Assembly (NCBI GenBank): GCA_033065855.1 | Contig: JAVXUO010002823.1 | Coordinates: forward strand, 1 to 64,000 | Direction of reading: 5' to 3' | From: Escallonia rubra | Taxonomy: Eukaryota > Streptophyta > Magnoliopsida > Escalloniales > Escalloniaceae | DNA: 64,000 nucleotides | In this document: one piece after another, positions 1 to 11,589 of the stretch | How the letters are laid out: the number at the start of each line of letters is the position of its first letter | Numbering within the stretch: position 1 is the first letter of the stretch | Notes under the pieces: generated by a model | Seen by the model: the letters and a program-made list of their open reading frames with translations, nothing else | What the model was told of the DNA's origin: nothing | Database searches by the model: none | Position numbers and translations under genes: made by a program

Positions 1-1310
1 TCCAAGAGTGCTCTTCCTAGAGTCCTTTAAAGGCTGTTTTGTTGTGCTTATAGGACAATCCAAAATATTGTATGTAAAGTGTTATATACCTTGAGATATA
101 TTCATATTTATAAAAGTATTAAAGTTGTAAAATACCCATTAGGTACTTTAACCTTCCAATTTAAGGGCAATAAAGTCATTTTCTTTAATTCATTAGATAT
201 TATAAAATTCGTTTACTTAAAAGAAATCTTTGTTATTTATTCAACTAATGAACACGCGTATAATTTTTTCCTCGTCCAAAAGGCATGAGTGTAATTAAAA
301 CAAATAAATACATATACGGAGCGAGAGTATCAAGTTGTACCATTCACCAGTGCCTAGCTTTCGTTGAATTTGTCATAATCAAATATTTGGCTGAATATAA
401 TACACAATAAGTCGCATAACAGTTTTAGTAGAGAGCACGTTGACTTAAAGAGTACCATAACAGTTTTAAGAGTTCTCAACCTGCCTACCCATGTCACAGA
501 AAATGTAGAATAAGTTGAACATGCTACTATAAGACTTGATATATAAACTATTAGAAAATAACGAATTTCGAAGTATTCAAAACAAACATAGATGTTGCAA
601 TCATAAGCCATAGTCTTGTGGTAAATGAATTGATACGCTCAATCGTAAGCGCTTAATTACTAAATCCTACATTTTTTAACATCTATTTCTGGAACATTTC
701 AAAACTCAACCTGAACAATATGCAATGTAAGGATATAACATGAAAACAAGAACCGATATATCTCAAGAAAAGAAATTTATGTGTGAGATTTTGAAAAATA
801 CGGACTGGATATTGGAATTAATTTAAATACCAAGTAGAATCAAAACCTTATAATATTCGAAAACTTATCTAGGTAAACCTTATTATAACACCCTATATGT
901 CCCTAAAAAGTAGACCTTAGACAGCGTACTTATCGTTTATTGGGGAATAAGGTTTCGACGAGCAGACCTTATTGTTATGATTAAAAAAAGAAAGAAAAAT
1001 TGCTGGAATCCTAACATCCAAATAACTGACAGTTATATAATCTGAAATTTAATTAAGAAAGCAAGAGTTGCACAAGCCAAGTAGAACCGTCCACACTCCA
1101 GCGGATCAATTTTGTAACCATGACACGCAAGGCCCTATATAAACTGCCTAGCAGAAAAGGATCAAGGGCATACACTTTTCCCAGAAGTTAAGGCAATGGC
1201 TAAATTTAGATACTCTTTAGTCAAGGACATGCTAGACACACAAAAAATGTGACTAAATAACCAAATCCATAAAAAGGCAGATAACTCATGGATGGCAGGC
1301 TGAACTGAGG
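1..1310. other. AT-rich DNA without a recognisable gene
   Basis: This stretch is AT-rich with only short, unconvincing open frames on either strand. I see no protein motif, RNA gene or clear repeat. The last three bases (AGG, 1308-1310) are the left copy of the target duplication of the CACTA transposon that follows. Confidence 0.6.
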
Positions 1311-1530
1311 CACTACAAGAAAAGAGGGAATTAGCGACGGACTTTTAGCGACGGACTAAATTCCGTCGCTAAAAGTCATTTCAGAGACGGAAATAACCGT
1401 CGGTAAAAGTCCGTCGGTAAAACTATTTAACGACGGAATAATTCCGTCGGTAAAAACACCCGTCGGTGAAAGTAGGGTTTTCCCGACGGACTTTAACCGA
1501 CGGGTGTGTTCCGTCGGTAAAGGACTTAAA
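1311..1530. repeat. Left terminal and subterminal repeats of the CACTA element
   Basis: After the terminal CACTACAAGAAAA, the motif GCGACGGA and its complement TCCGTCGCTAAA recur about ten times in both orientations (for example near 1335, 1363, 1388, 1430, 1445, 1487 and 1510). Some copies are variants ending in CGGTAAA. In this superfamily the TNP1/TnpA-type protein binds subterminal repeats of this kind to bring the ends together. The motif matches that at the right end. Confidence 0.9.
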
Positions 1531-1539
1531 AATATTAGA

Positions 1540-1790
1540 TCCCCCTTTCTTTTCTTTCTCCCGTTGCTCTCTCTCTCTCTTTCTTTCTCCCGTTGCTCTC
1601 TCTCTCTTTCTCTCTCTCCCTCTCTCTCTCACCGGCGATAGAGCCTGCCACCGCCACTGCCGCCCATCTTCAAAACCGAAGGACCGCCGCCACCACTGCC
1701 GCGCTGCCACCACTGCCGCGCTGCCACCACTGTCGCGCCGCCACCACTGCCGATCTGCCACCACTGCCGGTGAAGGTCTTCTGGTTTGCT
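1540..1790. repeat. CT-rich microsatellite and a GCCACCACTGCC-type short tandem repeat
   Basis: At 1545-1632 the plus strand is nearly all C and T, with runs of CTCTCTCT and CTTTCTCC. From about 1690 to 1770 a 12 to 15-base unit resembling GCCACCACTGCCGCGCT is repeated about five times. Open frames occur on both strands, as expected of low-complexity DNA. I do not call a gene. Confidence 0.7.
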
Positions 1791-1859
1791 TCCCGTGTCC
1801 TGTCATTAATTTCTCTTTGGTTTTTATTAACATGTAAGTGGCTTTCGAGGAGTTAAGTG

Positions 1860-2750
1860 CGTGTTTTGTAGGTGTAGTGTGTGTTCGTGACTCTGTGTGT
1901 GTGTGTGTTCTTGATGGTGTGTGTATTATAGGTGTGTAAATGTGTTAAATTGAGTGTTTAAGTGTATGTTATAGTGAGTTATAATGGTGTAATGAGGTTT
2001 CTATGATTTAAAGTGGGTTGGAAGTGAGGTAATGTGTGGTTGTGAAGTGGGTGTGGGATGAACATCTCGGCTGAAGGTAGAAGGAGATGTGTGTGCATTT
2101 AGGTGAAATACTAGGTGTGCTTAATCTGAATAGTAAAGGTAATGGTCACTAAAGGTTAAAATTAAATTAGGCAGTTTTCAATGATTTTTTATAAATATCT
2201 AGGATCAGAATTGGACAAAGTGCAAAACTATAACCCCCAATAGTTTTACGAGATGTAGGCTCCGGAATGTTTTGAGAATTTTCGGTGTCCGTAAGGGGTG
2301 CTAAATTATGGCATCGATTAATCAAAGTTAACAAATTATTTAACCTAGTAAACTAAGTTATTTTAATCTGAAAATCTTATTTTACTGATATGATTCATAT
2401 TCTAAAATTTCGTGCCATTCTGAGGCCAATAGGTAGTTTTTTCGAAACTGACCTTTTAGCGCTCGGTCTGGACACTAGTTCGAGATTTACGGGCAATTTT
2501 TTTTTAAAATACTTTTTAGCCCAAAAATGACTTCAGGATACTTAAAATAGTATTTTCAGATATTTTGGGATTTTTCTGGTGCCGAAAACCCCAAGGACAA
2601 TTTGATAATTTTACGCATCTAGTGAAGGGTCGTTCTGGGACTGTGCGTGAGTTAATAGTGAGTTATAATACAATATTGTACGCTACATTCTAATCTTTGA
2701 ACTATTCCATTTAGGTTAAAACAAGGATTGTTTCGGGTAGGTTATCATAG
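1860..2750. other. CACTA internal non-coding DNA
   Basis: A GT-rich stretch (1870-2050) is followed by AT-rich DNA without a convincing open frame or motif. This may be leader or subterminal DNA of the transposon. Nothing more can be supported. Confidence 0.5.
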
Positions 2751-2755
2751 ATGCG

Positions 2756-3360
2756 AACCCTAAACCCTAAACCCTAAACCCTAAACCCCAATCCAACCGA
2801 ACCCTAATTGAACCCCAAATTGAATGCCCTAATCCAACCGAACCCTAAATCGAACTAATTGAACCCTAAATTGAATGCCTCAAATCAACCGAACCCTAAA
2901 TTGAATCAATAGAACCCCCTAATTGAACCCTAAATTGAAGTAATTGAACCCTAAATTGAATGCCCTAATTGAATCGAATCCTAAATTAAACTAATTGAAC
3001 CCCTAATTAAACCCTAAATTGATTGCCCCAATCTAACCGAACCCTAATTGAACCCCAAATTGAATGCCCTAATCCAACCGAACCCTAAATTGAACTAATT
3101 GAACCCTAAATTTAATGCCTCAAATCACCTGAACCTTAAATTGAATCAATAGAACCCCTTAATTGAACCGAACCCTAAATTGAACTAATTGAATCCTAAA
3201 TTTAATGCCTCAAAATGAACTGAAATTAAATTGAATTAATAGAACCCCCTAATTGAACCCTAAATTGAATGCCCTAATCGAACCGAACCCTAAATGAAAC
3301 TAATTGAACCCTAAATTGAATGCCCTAATACAATCGAACCCTAAATTGAAATAATTCAAG
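2756..3360. repeat. Telomere-like CCCTAAA tract decaying into a CCCTAAATTGAA array
   Basis: Four perfect plant telomere units (CCCTAAA) lie at about 2758-2787. They are followed by about 570 bases of related but longer units such as AACCCTAAATTGAATGCC and AACCGAACCCTAAT. The array is wholly inside the CACTA element, so it is an interstitial, transposon-borne tract and not a chromosome end. Confidence 0.85.
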
Positions 3361-3804
3361 CGCATCGGATATGTGAATTTTGAACATTTTTTTCCCATTT
3401 GAACATTGATCATTTGTTTGATAATTTTAGGTTGTTAATTGTGCGTTTTAGAATTGTGATTATTGATCGATGATTTTAGGTTATTAGCTGTGCATTTGAA
3501 GTAATTGCGATTATGAATTGATGATTTTAGGTTGTTAATTGATGATTTTAGATTGTTAATTGTGCATTGAGCATTTGAGATATTGAGATTATTGACGGAG
3601 GATGGGACCCAATTGGATTGAATGTGTGATTTTTGTTAATTTTTATTGCATTGAGCATTTGAGAATTGAGAATTGAGATTGTTGACGGAGGATGGGACCC
3701 AATTGGATTGAGATACCTGTTAGTTAGCGCAGACACGGACACCACGTCTGATCGACGGTGTCCGACATTTAGAAAACAAATTAACGTATGCCGATGTGTC
3801 TGGA

Positions 3805-3940
3805 GGTGCGTGTCGGTGGGCGTCGGACACGTGTCCGGAGGCGTCGGACACGTGTCCAAAGGCGTCGGACACGTGTCGGTATGTGTCGGACACGTGTCGG
3901 TATGTGTCGGACACGTGTCCGGAGGTGTCAGACACGTATC
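3805..3940. repeat. 21-bp tandem array of palindromic G-box sites
   Basis: The palindrome GACACGTGTC, which contains the plant G-box core CACGTG, starts at 3826, 3847, 3868, 3889 and 3910. A degenerate copy is at 3931 and a poorer one at 3805. The spacing is exactly 21 bases each time, about two helical turns. The array is 2 kb ahead of the TNP2 start codon. G-boxes are bound by plant bZIP and bHLH factors; binding here is inference. Confidence 0.85.
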
Positions 3941-4199
3941 GGACACCATATCGACACCCTATATGAGGTGTCGGAATTGAGGTTGTTGAATGTGCATTAA
4001 ATTTAGGTTAGTTAGGTTAATGCGACATTTTTAGCATGCACCCCCTGGAATCTAATCGTGGCTCCAGCGCTGGCTATAATTAGCCCTAATTAGTCCTGAT
4101 TAACAATATTTTAGTAAATCAATTAACCCTAATTAGCTCTAACGAGCCTAATTAGTTTTAATTAACCCTAAGAACCTGATGAAATTCAAATTAGCTGTA

Positions 4200-5135
4200 A
4201 TTACCTCAAATTAGCCCAAATGAACCCAATTATGCGCATATTGATTGTAGTTAGCCTAATTAGTCATAATTTGCACTAACATAACCCAATTACGCCTAAT
4301 TAGCGCTAGTTAGGACTAATCAACACTACTCGGCACCATCAAAACCCTAATTAGGACTAAATAACCCTAATAATCAACCCTAATTAGCTATAATTATTCG
4401 AAACTAGCCCTCATTAACATTAATTAGCTCTAACATAACCCAATTAAGCCTAATTAGCCCTAATTAGGACTAATCATCACTACTCGGCACAATTAGGACT
4501 AATTAGTCCTAATCAACCCTAATTAGCTATAATTATCCGAAACTAGCCCTCATTAACATTAATTAGCTCTAACATAACCCAATTAAGCCTAATTAGCCCT
4601 AATTAGGACTAATCATCACTACTCGGCACAATTAAACCCTAATTAGTCATAATCAACCCTAATTAGCTATAATTATCCGAAACTAGCCCTCATTAACATT
4701 AATTAGCCCTAACATAACCCAATTAAGCCTAATTAGCCCTAATTAGGACTAATCATCACTACTCGGCACAATTAAACCCTAATTAGTCATAATCAACCCT
4801 AATTAGCTATAATTATCCGAAACTAGCCCTCATTAACATTAATTAGCCCTAACATAACCCAATTAAGCCTAATTAGCCCTAATTAGGACTAATCATCACT
4901 ACTCGGCACAATTAAACCCTAATTAGGACTACATAACTCTAATTAGTCCTAATCAACCCTAGTCAGCTATAATCATCCGAAACTATCCCTCATTAACATT
5001 AATTAGCCCTAACATAACCCAATTAAGCCCAATTAGCCCTAATTAGGACTAATCATCACTACTCGGCACAATTAAACCCTAATTAGGACTAAATAACCCT
5101 AATTAGTCCTAATCAACTCTAATCAGCTATAATTA
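4200..5135. repeat. Tandem array of about 140 to 160-bp units rich in AATTAGCCCTAATTAG
   Basis: The marker CTACTCGGCAC recurs near 4326, 4480, 4620, 4760, 4900 and 5060, giving units of about 140 bases with longer first and last units. Each unit contains AATTAGCCCTAATTAGGA and GAAACTAGCCCTCATTAAC. The 4600-4900 copies are nearly identical, which suggests recent amplification or conversion. Confidence 0.85.
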
Positions 5136-5284
5136 ATAATCGTGTCTTGTTCCCTAATAACCCAGTTAGCCCTAATTAGCCCTTGTACATCCCATAATTA
5201 CTCCATGTTGCCCAGAGATGGTTCAATTACTCGTTGTTTACAAACCCTGCCTTCTTTATATTAATTGTTGTTTTGAGAAGTCCA

Positions 5285-5315
5285 TTGGCAACGAGATGGT
5301 TCAACTCGTTGCCAA
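5285..5315. repeat. Perfect 11-bp inverted repeat (hairpin)
   Basis: TTGGCAACGAG and its exact complement CTCGTTGCCAA are separated by nine bases. It lies between the tandem arrays and the larger foldback ahead of the TNP2 gene. Its function is unknown. Confidence 0.7.
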
Positions 5316-5520
5316 CGAGTTCTATTTAATGTGGAATTGATAACATATGCAACGATCATTCTGCAGTTTTGATATTTCGGAAAGATTCTTGCATATCTTA
5401 TCAATTTCTGAACACATGCATGCATAAAAACCCTTAGTTCCCGTTCAAAGGTACTCATTACAAAGTAATGCCTTGTAATGAGCCTTTGGATGTCCAGTTT
5501 GGACAGTTTGGAAAAGCTAA

Positions 5521-5770
5521 TTGTTTATAAAACAGTATTTTGACTCATGCTTTATGTTCTATGTCGTGGATATTTGGTACACGTTCTCGTGTGTTTCTCC
5601 GGGTGCATACAGATCTGGTGTTCTAACATCCGTCAAACCTTCCTGAGCAAGGTTAGATGAATGTTAGAACACCTAATCGATGTGGTGTACTTGGAGAAAT
5701 GCGGGGAGGTGCTGCCGAATTTTCCACAGACATCGGACTAAGCATGAGTTATTCACTGTTTTATAAACAT
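5521..5770. other. Long imperfect foldback upstream of TNP2 (precursor-miRNA-like)
   Basis: The outer arms pair GTTTATAAAACAGT (5524 onward) with ACTGTTTTATAAAC (ending near 5768), followed inward by ACTCATGCTT with AAGCATGAGT. The innermost stem pairs GGTGTTCTAACAT (about 5617) with ATGTTAGAACACC (about 5660), continuing to AACCTT/AAGGTT around a short loop centred near 5647. Pairing runs through most of the 250 bases with scattered mismatches. It ends about 155 bases before the TNP2 ATG. It could be a 5' leader structure, a nested hairpin element, or a small-RNA precursor. The structure is seen directly; an RNA product is inference. Confidence 0.65.
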
Positions 5771-5924
5771 GTGCTTTTCTGAATGGGATAGGACCACTAC
5801 CTGTTCAAGAGTGGAGGGGAAATATGTAGACATGTTGTAACATTCATGCATTGATATTTACATCGGCAATGCCTAATCACTGGTCATTATTGAAGGTGGT
5901 ATACAGTACGATAATTCAGTCGTC

Positions 5925-8900
5925 ATGTCAGTCGATCGAAGTTGGATGAAAAGGAAGAATGCTGAAGATTTTGAGTGTCGCGTTGACGAATTTCTCGACT
6001 TCGCTTATGCGCATCCTGCACATGTTGACCTTGATAAGATAAGGTGCCCGTGCGGTAGATGTGAGTTGTTGCACTGGAGAAAAAGAATTGAAGTAAAATG
6101 GCATCTTCGTCGGTACGGTTTTATGGGTGGATACACAAGGTGGACGCAGCACGGGGAAACGATAGTATTGTCGTCCAACCTGGCTAGTCAAACTGAAGTT
6201 AGGGAGGAGGCACGATATGATTTCCGAGATATGATTATGGATGCTGGGCATGCTAATGTTGACTGGGGTAACGACAGGCCACAACCGCCGAACGAGGGGG
6301 CTCATCAGTTTTATGAGTTGTTGAGAGCTGCGGAAGAGCCGCTGTGGGATGGAGCTCCGAAACACACACGGCTGTCTGCGGTTAGTAGGTTATTACAGTT
6401 GAAATCAGACCACGGGCTGAGTGAGAAAGGTTTTAACGAGTTTGTTACCTTCATCAAAGAAATACTGCCCGAAAGTGAAAAGCTACCGCCGTCGTACTAT
6501 GACGCGAAGAAGATGATGAGGAAACTTGGGTTGAGCTACGACCGGATAGATGCGTGCAATAACGATTGTGTATTATTCTGGAAAGAGAATAAGGATTTGT
6601 CATTATGTCCAGTGTGTGATCATTCGAGGTACAAACCGGACAAAGGGAAGAAGAAAAACATTGCATGGAAGATATTGCGATATTTCCCGGTCACACCACG
6701 GCTTCAGAGAATGTACTACTCCTCCAGTACGGCTGAACATATGAGGGCTCACCGTGAGACTCGCAGCAACGATGCCGATGTGCTGACACACCCAGCTGAT
6801 GGAGAGGCGTGGAAGGAGTTTGACCGCAGGCATCCAGTTTTTGCTCAGGAAGTTCGGAATGTTAGACTTGGTCTGGCAACCGATGGGTTCAACCCTTTCG
6901 GTCAGTCTACCACGCCTTACTCCTGTTGGCCTGTTATTATTGTCCCTTACAACCTTCCACCAGGCATGTGCATGAAGAAGCCGTATATGTTCTTGTCGTT
7001 GCTTATTCCGGGGCCGAAGAGTCCCGGTAAGGACATAGATGTGTATTTAAGGCCGTTGATTGATGAGTTAAAACAATTATGGAATCATGGAGTCGAAACA
7101 TATGATGCATCCCTTAAACAAAATTTTCAGATGAGGGCTGCTTTGATGTGGACTATACATGATTTCCCCGCATTGGGAATGACGTGTGGCTGGAGCACAC
7201 ATGGGAAGCTAGCATGCCCTGCTTGTATGGGCGTGAACCCCGGTCATACGTTAAAGCACGGCGGAAAGGCCTCGTGGTTCGGATGTCACCGTAAGCTTTT
7301 GCCACCGGGCCATCAGTTTCGTAGGCAGAAGGATAAATTTGACGGGACAATCGAGCGTGAGGTTGTCACGCTGGACTACCCATCTGGTGAAGAAGTACTC
7401 TCACACCTGGAGGCACTTGATACTGACATACCACACGGTAAGGGTGTGCCGGATCAGAAGATTGCAGGGTTCGGGAAAGAGCACAACTGGAGAAAATTTT
7501 GTATCTTCTGGGAGTTAGCCTACTGGAGGACGCTCGTTATCCGAAACAACATGGATGTGATGCATATTGAGAAGAACGTTTTTGATAATGTGTTCAACAC
7601 AGTGATGAATTTCAAGGGCAAATCGAAAGATCACCTTAAAGCGAGAAGGGATCTACAACAGTTGGGTGTACGCCGTGAATTGCATCCTCGGACAGTCAGT
7701 GGGAGGACCATACTTCCGAAAGCACCTTACTGTCTAGACAAGAAACAAGTGGAGAAGGTCTGTCAGTGGGTTAAGAATTTGAAGCTTCCGGATGGGTTTG
7801 CGTCCAACATATCTCGTTGTTGCAATGTATCGGAATGCAAGTTCCAAGGGATGAAGAGTCACGACTGCCACGTATTCATGGAGAGATTCATTCCTATTGC
7901 CTTCCGGGGACTGTTGCCACGGGTTGTTTGCGAGACTTTGACTGAATTATCTCATTTCTTTCGAGATATATGCTCTTCTACGATCCGGGTGAGTAACATG
8001 GAAGTGCTTGAGAAGAACATTGTGGTGACGATTTGCAAGCTGGAGAAAATCTTCCCACCTTCGTTCTTTGATTCAATGGAGCATCTGCCTGTTCACTTGG
8101 CATATGAAGCTAAGATGGGTGGACCCGTGCAATATCGGTGGATGTATCCCTTCGAGAGGTAATCCTTAAATTGTTACAGTTGTTCGTTTACACTTAATGC
8201 GACATCTGTTATCATTGATATTCCACCTAACTCGATTCCCTAAACTTCTAGGTTCATGTTCCATTTAAAGAAAAAAGTCCGTAATAAGGCTCGGGTTGAG
8301 GGCTCAATTGCGGAGGCTTACGTAATGGAAGAACTTGTAAACTTTTGTAGTCAATATTTCGGTTCGGATGTTGGTACAAGGTTAAATCAACTAGGCCGAA
8401 ATGATCCCGGAGCAAGCACAAATTTGGAAGGGCAATTGTCAATATTCAAGCAGTCAGGTAGTCCGTTCGGCCGAACGTATACTCGATGGCTAACAGATGA
8501 AGAGTACAGTGCTGCAACAATATATGCCCTTCTAAATTGCGATGAAGTTTCGGCATTCGTTGAGTAAGTTAAAGTCTTAATTCACTTACATTGCTGTACA
8601 TAATTGAAAGTGTGTGTTAAGCGAGTTAGATGCATATTGGTTTGCAGTGAGTTCGATGCGGAATCTTTAATCACTGATCCCGCTGGACTTGAATCTCATC
8701 GGAAATCACAATTTGTACAGTGGTTCAAAATCCGTGTAAGATTATTTAACGAAATTATATTATGTGTTATATACAGTTCTGTGGCCAATTAGTATACTGA
8801 TTTATCCTTAATTTTTACCGTCATCTACAATAGGTTCAGTCAATGGATAGACCAGTGGCCTCCTGCTTGAAATTACTAGCCGAAGGCCCTAACAAACAAA

Positions 8901-9583
8901 CATCCTGTTACGGAGGCTATATCATCAACGGGTTTAGGTTTAACGTAAAAGATGATGACCGAACAAAACAAACCCAAAACAGTGGAGTCTTGGTCAACGG
9001 CGACTGTTATGCCGAGAATTGCATGGATTTTTACGGAGAGCTAGATGAGATTGTTGAGCTAACATATCTGGGTTCCCAAAACCGCCTGGTAATGTTCAAG
9101 TGTACGTGGTTCGATGTCACATGCAGCAGAGGAATCCGTGTTAGCTCTCAAGGGATTGTAGATGTCAATGTCAAGTCAAGACTTGCATCAGACGAGCCCT
9201 TTGTGTTTGCTAGTCAAGCTGTACAAGTCTTTTACGCGGAGGACGTCGCCAATCCCAAATCTCATTGGTATACAACTATCAAGTCCAAGAAATTGCCCGT
9301 GACATATGACAGTGAGCTAGACTCCTTTCAAGCCGACCAACCACGTGTCTTGTTCCCTGTTGAGGTCAACAACGAGGAGGACGATCTTCCTCTTCCAACA
9401 ACACTTCTTGTGGGAGAAGAAGTCGTAGATGATGACGCGGAAGATGTTGAAAGTGTTGGAGATGATGTGACCGAGTCTACTGATGAAGAGGATGAATTAG
9501 AAGATGAAGAGGACGACGAGTCCCACGAAGAAGAGGGCGACGAGGATAGTGATGAAGATGATTCGCAAACTGAAAATGATTGA
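5925..9583 (+). CDS. CACTA transposase, TNP2 type (four exons, 1127 residues)
   Basis: Exons at 5925-8158, 8252-8563, 8648-8735 and 8834-9583 join in frame through GT-AG introns to 1127 residues. The ATG at 5925 opens the N-terminal transposase-associated domain (residues about 5-80, with the CPCGRC motif). The tnp2 transposase domain follows, with typical blocks such as CNNDCVLFWKE, LTWTIHDFPA-like MWTIHDFPALG and NNMDVMHIEKNVFDNV. The DUF4218 domain spans the end of exon 1 and exon 2 (from about PKAPYCLDKKQ), and the DUF4216 domain lies in exon 4 (about NSGVLVNGDCYAE). A long acidic Asp/Glu tail ends the protein. It should catalyse excision and insertion of the element in the nucleus, together with the TNP1-type product encoded downstream. 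No stop or frameshift was found inside the exons. The small third exon is the least certain. Confidence 0.93.
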
Positions 9584-9730
9584 CTTGTAATGTTGTAACA
9601 TCACGGGAAAAATGTAGTAACATTTTAGAACTTGGTGTTTATTGATGTGTTTTTGCACATCCGTTCATATATATATATATATATAGTGCCGATGATGATT
9701 TATGCCTAAATTATTGTTTTTCACGTGTTA
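9584..9730. other. Spacer between TNP2 and TNP1 genes with an AT microsatellite
   Basis: The spacer holds the 3' flank of TNP2 and an (AT)n run at 9669-9685. No separate promoter can be recognised. Confidence 0.5.
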
Positions 9731-11356
9731 ATGTCTTTGTATATAATCTATATGAAGTCAGATATGGATAGGATACGGGCTATTCGTGGCCGGGCTGGAC
9801 GCCGAGCTGCTTCCTCCCCGGTTAGTCCCACCTCGTCATTGCCTACTGATGACGAGGCACAGAGTGATCGCGGACAGCCATCGGGGGCCCAGCCCCAGCT
9901 GTCGCCGTCACCGTCGCCCCAGCCATCGCCGTCGCCCCAGCCGTCTCCATCTTCCGTGGGTTCTACCTCAGGTATAGTTGATAACGGTGTTTCCTACATT
10001 TTCGCTAGCCTTATATTTGAACTGTATTAATGTCTGTGTTTTGTAGGATCTCGACGAGGCCGTGGTCCGACACGCGGGGTACGCATCGACCCCCAGCGTA
10101 AACAGAGAGTTACGCTCACGCAGGAGGGCCTGTAAGTACTAAAAATATCACCTCATGCCTTATGTTTAAAAATTTTGGGTGTTAATTTATATTTGAACTG
10201 TATTAATTAATTTAATTACTTCTTTGGCAGGATCCTGGAGAATATGGCGAGGACGAAGATCGGCGTTCTTGTGAAGGGCCGATTCTTCGAGCCACGCCTG
10301 TACTGGAAGGACTGGGATGCCGCTGCGAGGGAGGCCCTATGGGAGGAGTGGCTGGTACGGTGAAGTATTTTTTTCAGCGTTAGTAAATGTTAAATTACAG
10401 TTTGTTTTATGTTGTTAATTTGTGTTATTGAATGCATTACAGGAGGGGTTCACGTTTGATACGCCTGAGCAGCAGGGACTGGGGCAGCAGGCTTTCTTTG
10501 CCTACATCGGCAAGAATTACCGCCGATGGCTCCACGATGCACGGGACCGGGCGAAGAAGGCGCTGCCCGCGGGTGCCCCGATGACGGACATGACGAAATA
10601 TCCCCCACATTGGATATCTCACCGTGTATGGGGGGAGATGATAGATCGGTGGGCTGCGGATCCAGGTTGGGACGCCAAGAGTAAGAGCGGGGCTGAGAAC
10701 AGACAGAACAGAGATCCGACGCACACGGGGGGGTCGGTGCCACACGACATCGTCCGACACATGAACGCGGTCGAGCACCCGGATCTAGAGGAGGATGAGG
10801 TCATAGCTCTGACCTATACTCAGACGCACGTGCGGAAGAAGGACAAGGACGAGACGCACCAGGCGGGCGACTATATTTCAGATATTGCCCGGCGGATCGA
10901 TGTGAGTCAATTTATTTAAGTTAATCTTTTTCTTTCTATCCTCAATGTCTGTTTCGTTAATTAATGCCCTAACATATCGTTAAACCACTATTTTTGCAGG
11001 CCTCGTATGAACAGCTAAGGGGGTCCGAGCAGCAGTCCGGACAGCCATCAGCGTCCACTAGTACGGCTGCGAGTACTGGGGGGTTGAAGCGATGGCTGGA
11101 TACGCCGGAGGTCGTGAATCGGCCGAAAGGCCGCATACGCGGCCTGCCTAGCACGACTCCTCGTGCCGTGATAGGAGCGTCCTCACCCCCTGCTGCCCCT
11201 CCACAGACACCGGCTCCTCGGCCTCAGTTGCACGAGGAGGATATCCAGCGCATTGCTACAGTGGTGTGCCGGATGATCCGGGCGCAAAGCACTGATGAAC
11301 CAGCCGCCCCGGCCCCGGATCAGCAGGATCCAGATCCGGGACTCGGGAACCCCTGA
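9731..11356 (+). CDS. CACTA TNP1-like protein (plant Transposase_24 family, five exons)
   Basis: Exons at 9731-9971, 10047-10131, 10231-10354, 10443-10901 and 11000-11356 join in frame. I used the first ATG of the open frame (9731). In-frame ATGs at 9752 and 9764 are alternatives, and the latter gives the plausible basic start MDRIRAIRGRAG. The N terminus is basic and then Ser/Pro-rich. Exons 3 and 4 carry the conserved core of the plant En/Spm Transposase_24 family, with FEPRLYWKDW, YIGKNYRRWLHDARDRAKK, PPHWISHRVWGEMIDRW and a Ser/Gly-poor SENRQNR-like block (SGAENRQNRDP). The C terminus is a proline-rich region and a short predicted helix. Proteins of this class act as DNA-binding partners for the subterminal repeats. 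It ends 230 bases before the right subterminal array. No lesion was found. Confidence 0.88.
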
Positions 11357-11589
11357 TGAGCCCCTTCCCGTGCCCGTTCCTAGCTTCCCCCCCCCCCCCG
11401 CGCCCGGGTTGTACTCTTCTCCCCTCTCCTAACCGGCTATCTCCGGTTCCCGGCTTGTACATGTATTAGTTTCTTTTATAATAAATATTTTTTATAATTG
11501 ATTATATATTTTTTTTCTGTATTTCGCTTATTGCGCGTTGTTGTTGAGAATTGTATTTCTGTACAGGTTTAGGTAATTGAAAAATAAAA

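Noticed and set aside
79-611. Short frames at the left edge of the window
   Set aside because: AT-rich random frames with no motif, start context or exon structure.
1423-1856. Overlapping frames with Arg/Glu or Ser/Leu repeats
   Set aside because: They come from the CT-rich and GCC-rich low-complexity DNA on both strands.
3548-3980. Several overlapping open frames rich in DTCPT or GHVSG repeats
   Set aside because: They are translations of the 21-bp G-box array in different frames and strands, not genes.
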